From assembly GCA_017590115.1 (NCBI GenBank), contig JAGGNK010003336.1, forward strand, positions 434,001 through 498,000: DNA of 64,000 nt, read 5' to 3'. Positions 61,231-64,000 of the stretch are shown here, one piece after another. The stretch comes from Montifringilla adamsi. Lineage: Eukaryota; Chordata; Aves; Passeriformes; Passeridae. The number at the start of each line of letters is the position of its first letter. The first letter of the stretch is position 1. The notes under the pieces are model-generated. The model was not told the DNA's origin, searched no databases, and saw nothing but the letters and a program-made list of their open reading frames with translations. The translations under genes and the position numbers were made by a program.

Positions 61231-64000
61231 TCTGTGAAGGGAGGTTCTCACCCAGTCCTAGGCTCTGCTGTTCTAATGTTTGCAATTAGTGTGGCTTATT
61301 TGTGATTGGGATCAAAACTGTGGACAAATTCTTTCTTAATGCTTTTGCAGTGGCATTTGGGAAAACTGAATTTGGACACTGGTGGCTCACAGAGTCTGAA
61401 GCTGTACCCCATGCCAGAAGTTGCATTTAAGTTTAGTTTAAAGCATATTTGTTAGAATTGAGAAGTGGCTTTATCAGAAGTGTTTCACTGCTCTAAACCA
61501 GTGGGATAACTGTGTTAACTTAAGAACAAAATGGGTGGAACTGTGTGTAAACAGGAGGTGGAGAACAACTGATTTCACCTTCACAGGACAAGTTAAAAAT
61601 TTTGTAGCCATTGACACAGAGCAATTCTGCTGTAAATTATTACTCTTGAGGCACCTCAGAAATTGCTTGTTGCCAGGATTGCACGCTGGGTTTAGTCTTT
61701 GAATTTTATGTGCAGTAGCCAATAAAATGCAACGCTGGTTTTGAAAATATACTTTATATTTACCTCAGAAGTTGCATTAGAAAGGTCTTGATTTCAATCA
61801 CATATACTGGACATGTATTTTATGTGTGTAATAGCATAATTTGAAGTTTCCTAGGAATGTCATGATTTGTTACACCGGGGCATCCAAAAATGCAATGCTC
61901 AGGAAATTGAAGGGCCAGTGAAACTCATTGAGGTAAATACAAAGCACTAATAAGGAGGTACTGCTGAACTTATATATTGAACTGTTTTAGTGAAATTTCT
62001 TATGATATGTGCGAAAATAAGATTTTCCTCTGCAACAGGAGTTTGGAAATGTTTATTCAAAATTATTTGCTATTGAAAACTTTTATGCAGATGAATATAA
62101 TGGATAGAATTCATAGTGATATAATGCTATGTTCAGGTTTTAATGAACTGAAGAGCCTGATATTTAAAGGCTTTTGTACACAGATTTCTCTTAAACACTT
62201 CACCCTTGCAAAGCAATTTTAAGGGATTGGTGAAACCTGGTGTATAAACTGGTAGTTAAGTGTGCAATAATGGGACAGAGAACTACTTTTGAGTGCTACG
62301 GCTCAACTGAGCTCACTGGAACTCATATATCAGGTGCTTCTCCAGATACAGAGCTTAATTCTAGAGGCCTGGATGTACAGTTTTTATTTATATGTGTACC
62401 TGAAGAGTTATGTCAAAGAAATATAAACAGCGTGAACCTCCAGGCTACTTCATCTCAGTCCCATCATTTCCTTGTGTTATAAAATCCATCAGCTGTCATA
62501 ACAAGGCATCTTAAAGAAATCTTTTACTTTATTTTAAGCAACAGTCATTGATATTAAGCAGCCAGGTAGGGGAATGGAGTGTTTCTGGAAATTAAGCTGT
62601 TTGCATACATAAAGCCTTTGAATATTGAGCATTGAATATTTCAAACCTGAGGAGGGGAAAAGGGAAAAGAAAAATATAGGCAGAAAAGCATGTAAGGATA
62701 CTATGGCAGTAGAATGAGTCAGCAGATGTGATCCTGGTTACTCTAATTATGTAGTGATAATGGCTGTCTAGAAATACAAGAACTTAATTGTTAGCAGCAA
62801 TTGCTTTGGTTTTGGGTTTTAGCAGCAGTTGGGTAGAGGCTGATGACTGGTTTCTCTGCTATTAATAGTAATAACCAGCTTTGTATCCCTTGGCTTTTAT
62901 ATAGGCGTAAAAGTGGTTTGACATTTGACAAAGACCAGTAAGAAACGTGGGTGGAGTGACATATCAATGTCACTGAGGTGTTACCCAGAGCTTGAAATGG
63001 AACTTTGGTCTCCAAAGTCCTGTGTCTCTGCTTGTTGGGTTGTTCTGTTGTCAGTGGTGTTTGCATCTTGGAGGAGTAGAAACGTTTATTTTCAGGGTTT
63101 GGTTTCCCTTGTAGCTATCAGTAGATTCCATATGAAACAATTATTGCCATAACTACAGAGTGTTATAGTAGCTCCCAAAATATGAAAAGCTCCCAAAACA
63201 CGAAGCAATACAGACTATGGAATGTTGGAAACATTTTTGTTATATCTGGTGTTATTTCTAATTCACTTAAGGATCATGGAAGCCTCAGTGAGCTCAGTCG
63301 TCAGAGCAAGGGATGGGCACAGTGTCAGATGTATCACAAGGAAAAAGGATAACACAAAAGCAGATCAAAATACTCAAAGATTAAGAAGACTGAACGTGAA
63401 GATCAAGAATGTCCAAAGTGAAGACAACATTTGTGTGCCTGAGATGTTGGGATCAAACTAAGCATGGTTATTGCATCCCCAAGAATAAGCCAGAGCTTGG
63501 TCTGGGAGAAATCTTCCTTTCAGTTCTTTTGTCATGCTTGTCCTTTTCGCTGCAGTTTGTTGTTTGCTTGGTTGGGTCTTTAAGCTGTTTTTAAGCTGTT
63601 TCTCAATGCAGGGTGATGTGTTTGGGAGGTACCATGGTGATAAGGTGTTTCCAGTCAAGGACAGGCTCTTCCCTGGGCTTGGAGAATGAGGAGGACCCTG
63701 GCAGCTCTCACCGCTGAGCTCCTCAGAGAAGGAAAGGCTACTGGAAGTTCTGTCTTTGGTAGTCTGGTGAGCTGCATGGAGGCTGGGTATTGAGTTAAAT
63801 GTTTTATTGGGCATATCTTATAAAGGTTTGATGGTTGGTTTGGTTTTGTTTTTTTAATACTTATTCCATTTCCATAGTATGTGTGTATTTCCTGATGGGC
63901 TGCCAGGATTAGGGGAAAAAGATGCAAAATTGATTAAAAACAGTGGGGTCGATGCAAGGATCCTTACACGTATATCTGATTGCAGGCTAAATTTGAAACA
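61231..64000. other. Intergenic, no gene seen
   Basis: AT-rich unique sequence to the end of the window. Short open frames show no recognisable protein. A GC-richer piece at about 63650-63760 is unassigned. Confidence 0.4.

Overview
This is vertebrate nuclear DNA, almost certainly from a bird and probably a songbird (inference). It is AT-rich and intron-bearing. It carries many 5'-truncated CR1 LINE copies with the CR1-type 3' octamer tail (ATTCTGTG/ATTCTATG). It also carries several solo LTRs whose sequence I recognise as the kind common in passerine genomes. Nothing prokaryotic is present: no operons, CRISPR array or insertion sequences.

Only one protein-coding gene is supported: the 3' end of a type II classical cadherin, read as CDH8 (cadherin-8), on the + strand. 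The penultimate coding exon (15356-15607) encodes the end of the membrane-proximal ectodomain and most of the transmembrane helix. The last coding exon (17528-18021) encodes the rest of the helix and the whole catenin-binding tail, ending in ...GESDKET-stop. Bases 1-15355 are intron, 15608-17527 is the last intron, and a 3' UTR follows 18021 with candidate polyadenylation signals at 18656, 18856 and 19717. From about 19.8 kb to 64 kb I see no coding gene, only repeats in otherwise unique AT-rich DNA, as expected of the gene-poor flank of a neural cadherin gene.

The repeat layer has three parts. CR1 copies lie at about 0.93-1.18, 4.86-5.0, 13.85, 15.10-15.34, 16.28-16.70, 22.4-22.7, 23.6-23.8, 37.5-37.6, 58.9-59.3 and 61.0-61.2 kb. 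Solo LTRs lie at 28139-28444, 31089-31545, 39849-40539 and 42396-42788, with an 86-bp LTR deletion derivative at 51386-51471. The last two full-size LTRs have perfect 5- and 6-bp target duplications that I could find by eye. Less certain LTR material is at about 31.55-32.21 kb and, on the minus strand, 60.30-60.96 kb.

The most notable local structure is around the penultimate cadherin exon. An antisense CR1 runs to within about 15 bp of its 3' splice site, so the branch point probably lies in transposon sequence. A GC-rich 41-bp-period minisatellite begins within about 10-20 bp of its 5' splice site. The exon is about 95% G/C at third codon positions, against about 35% in the next exon 1.9 kb away. 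Because the minisatellite lacks stop codons, retention of the last intron would give a cadherin with a repeat-encoded tail in place of the catenin-binding domain.
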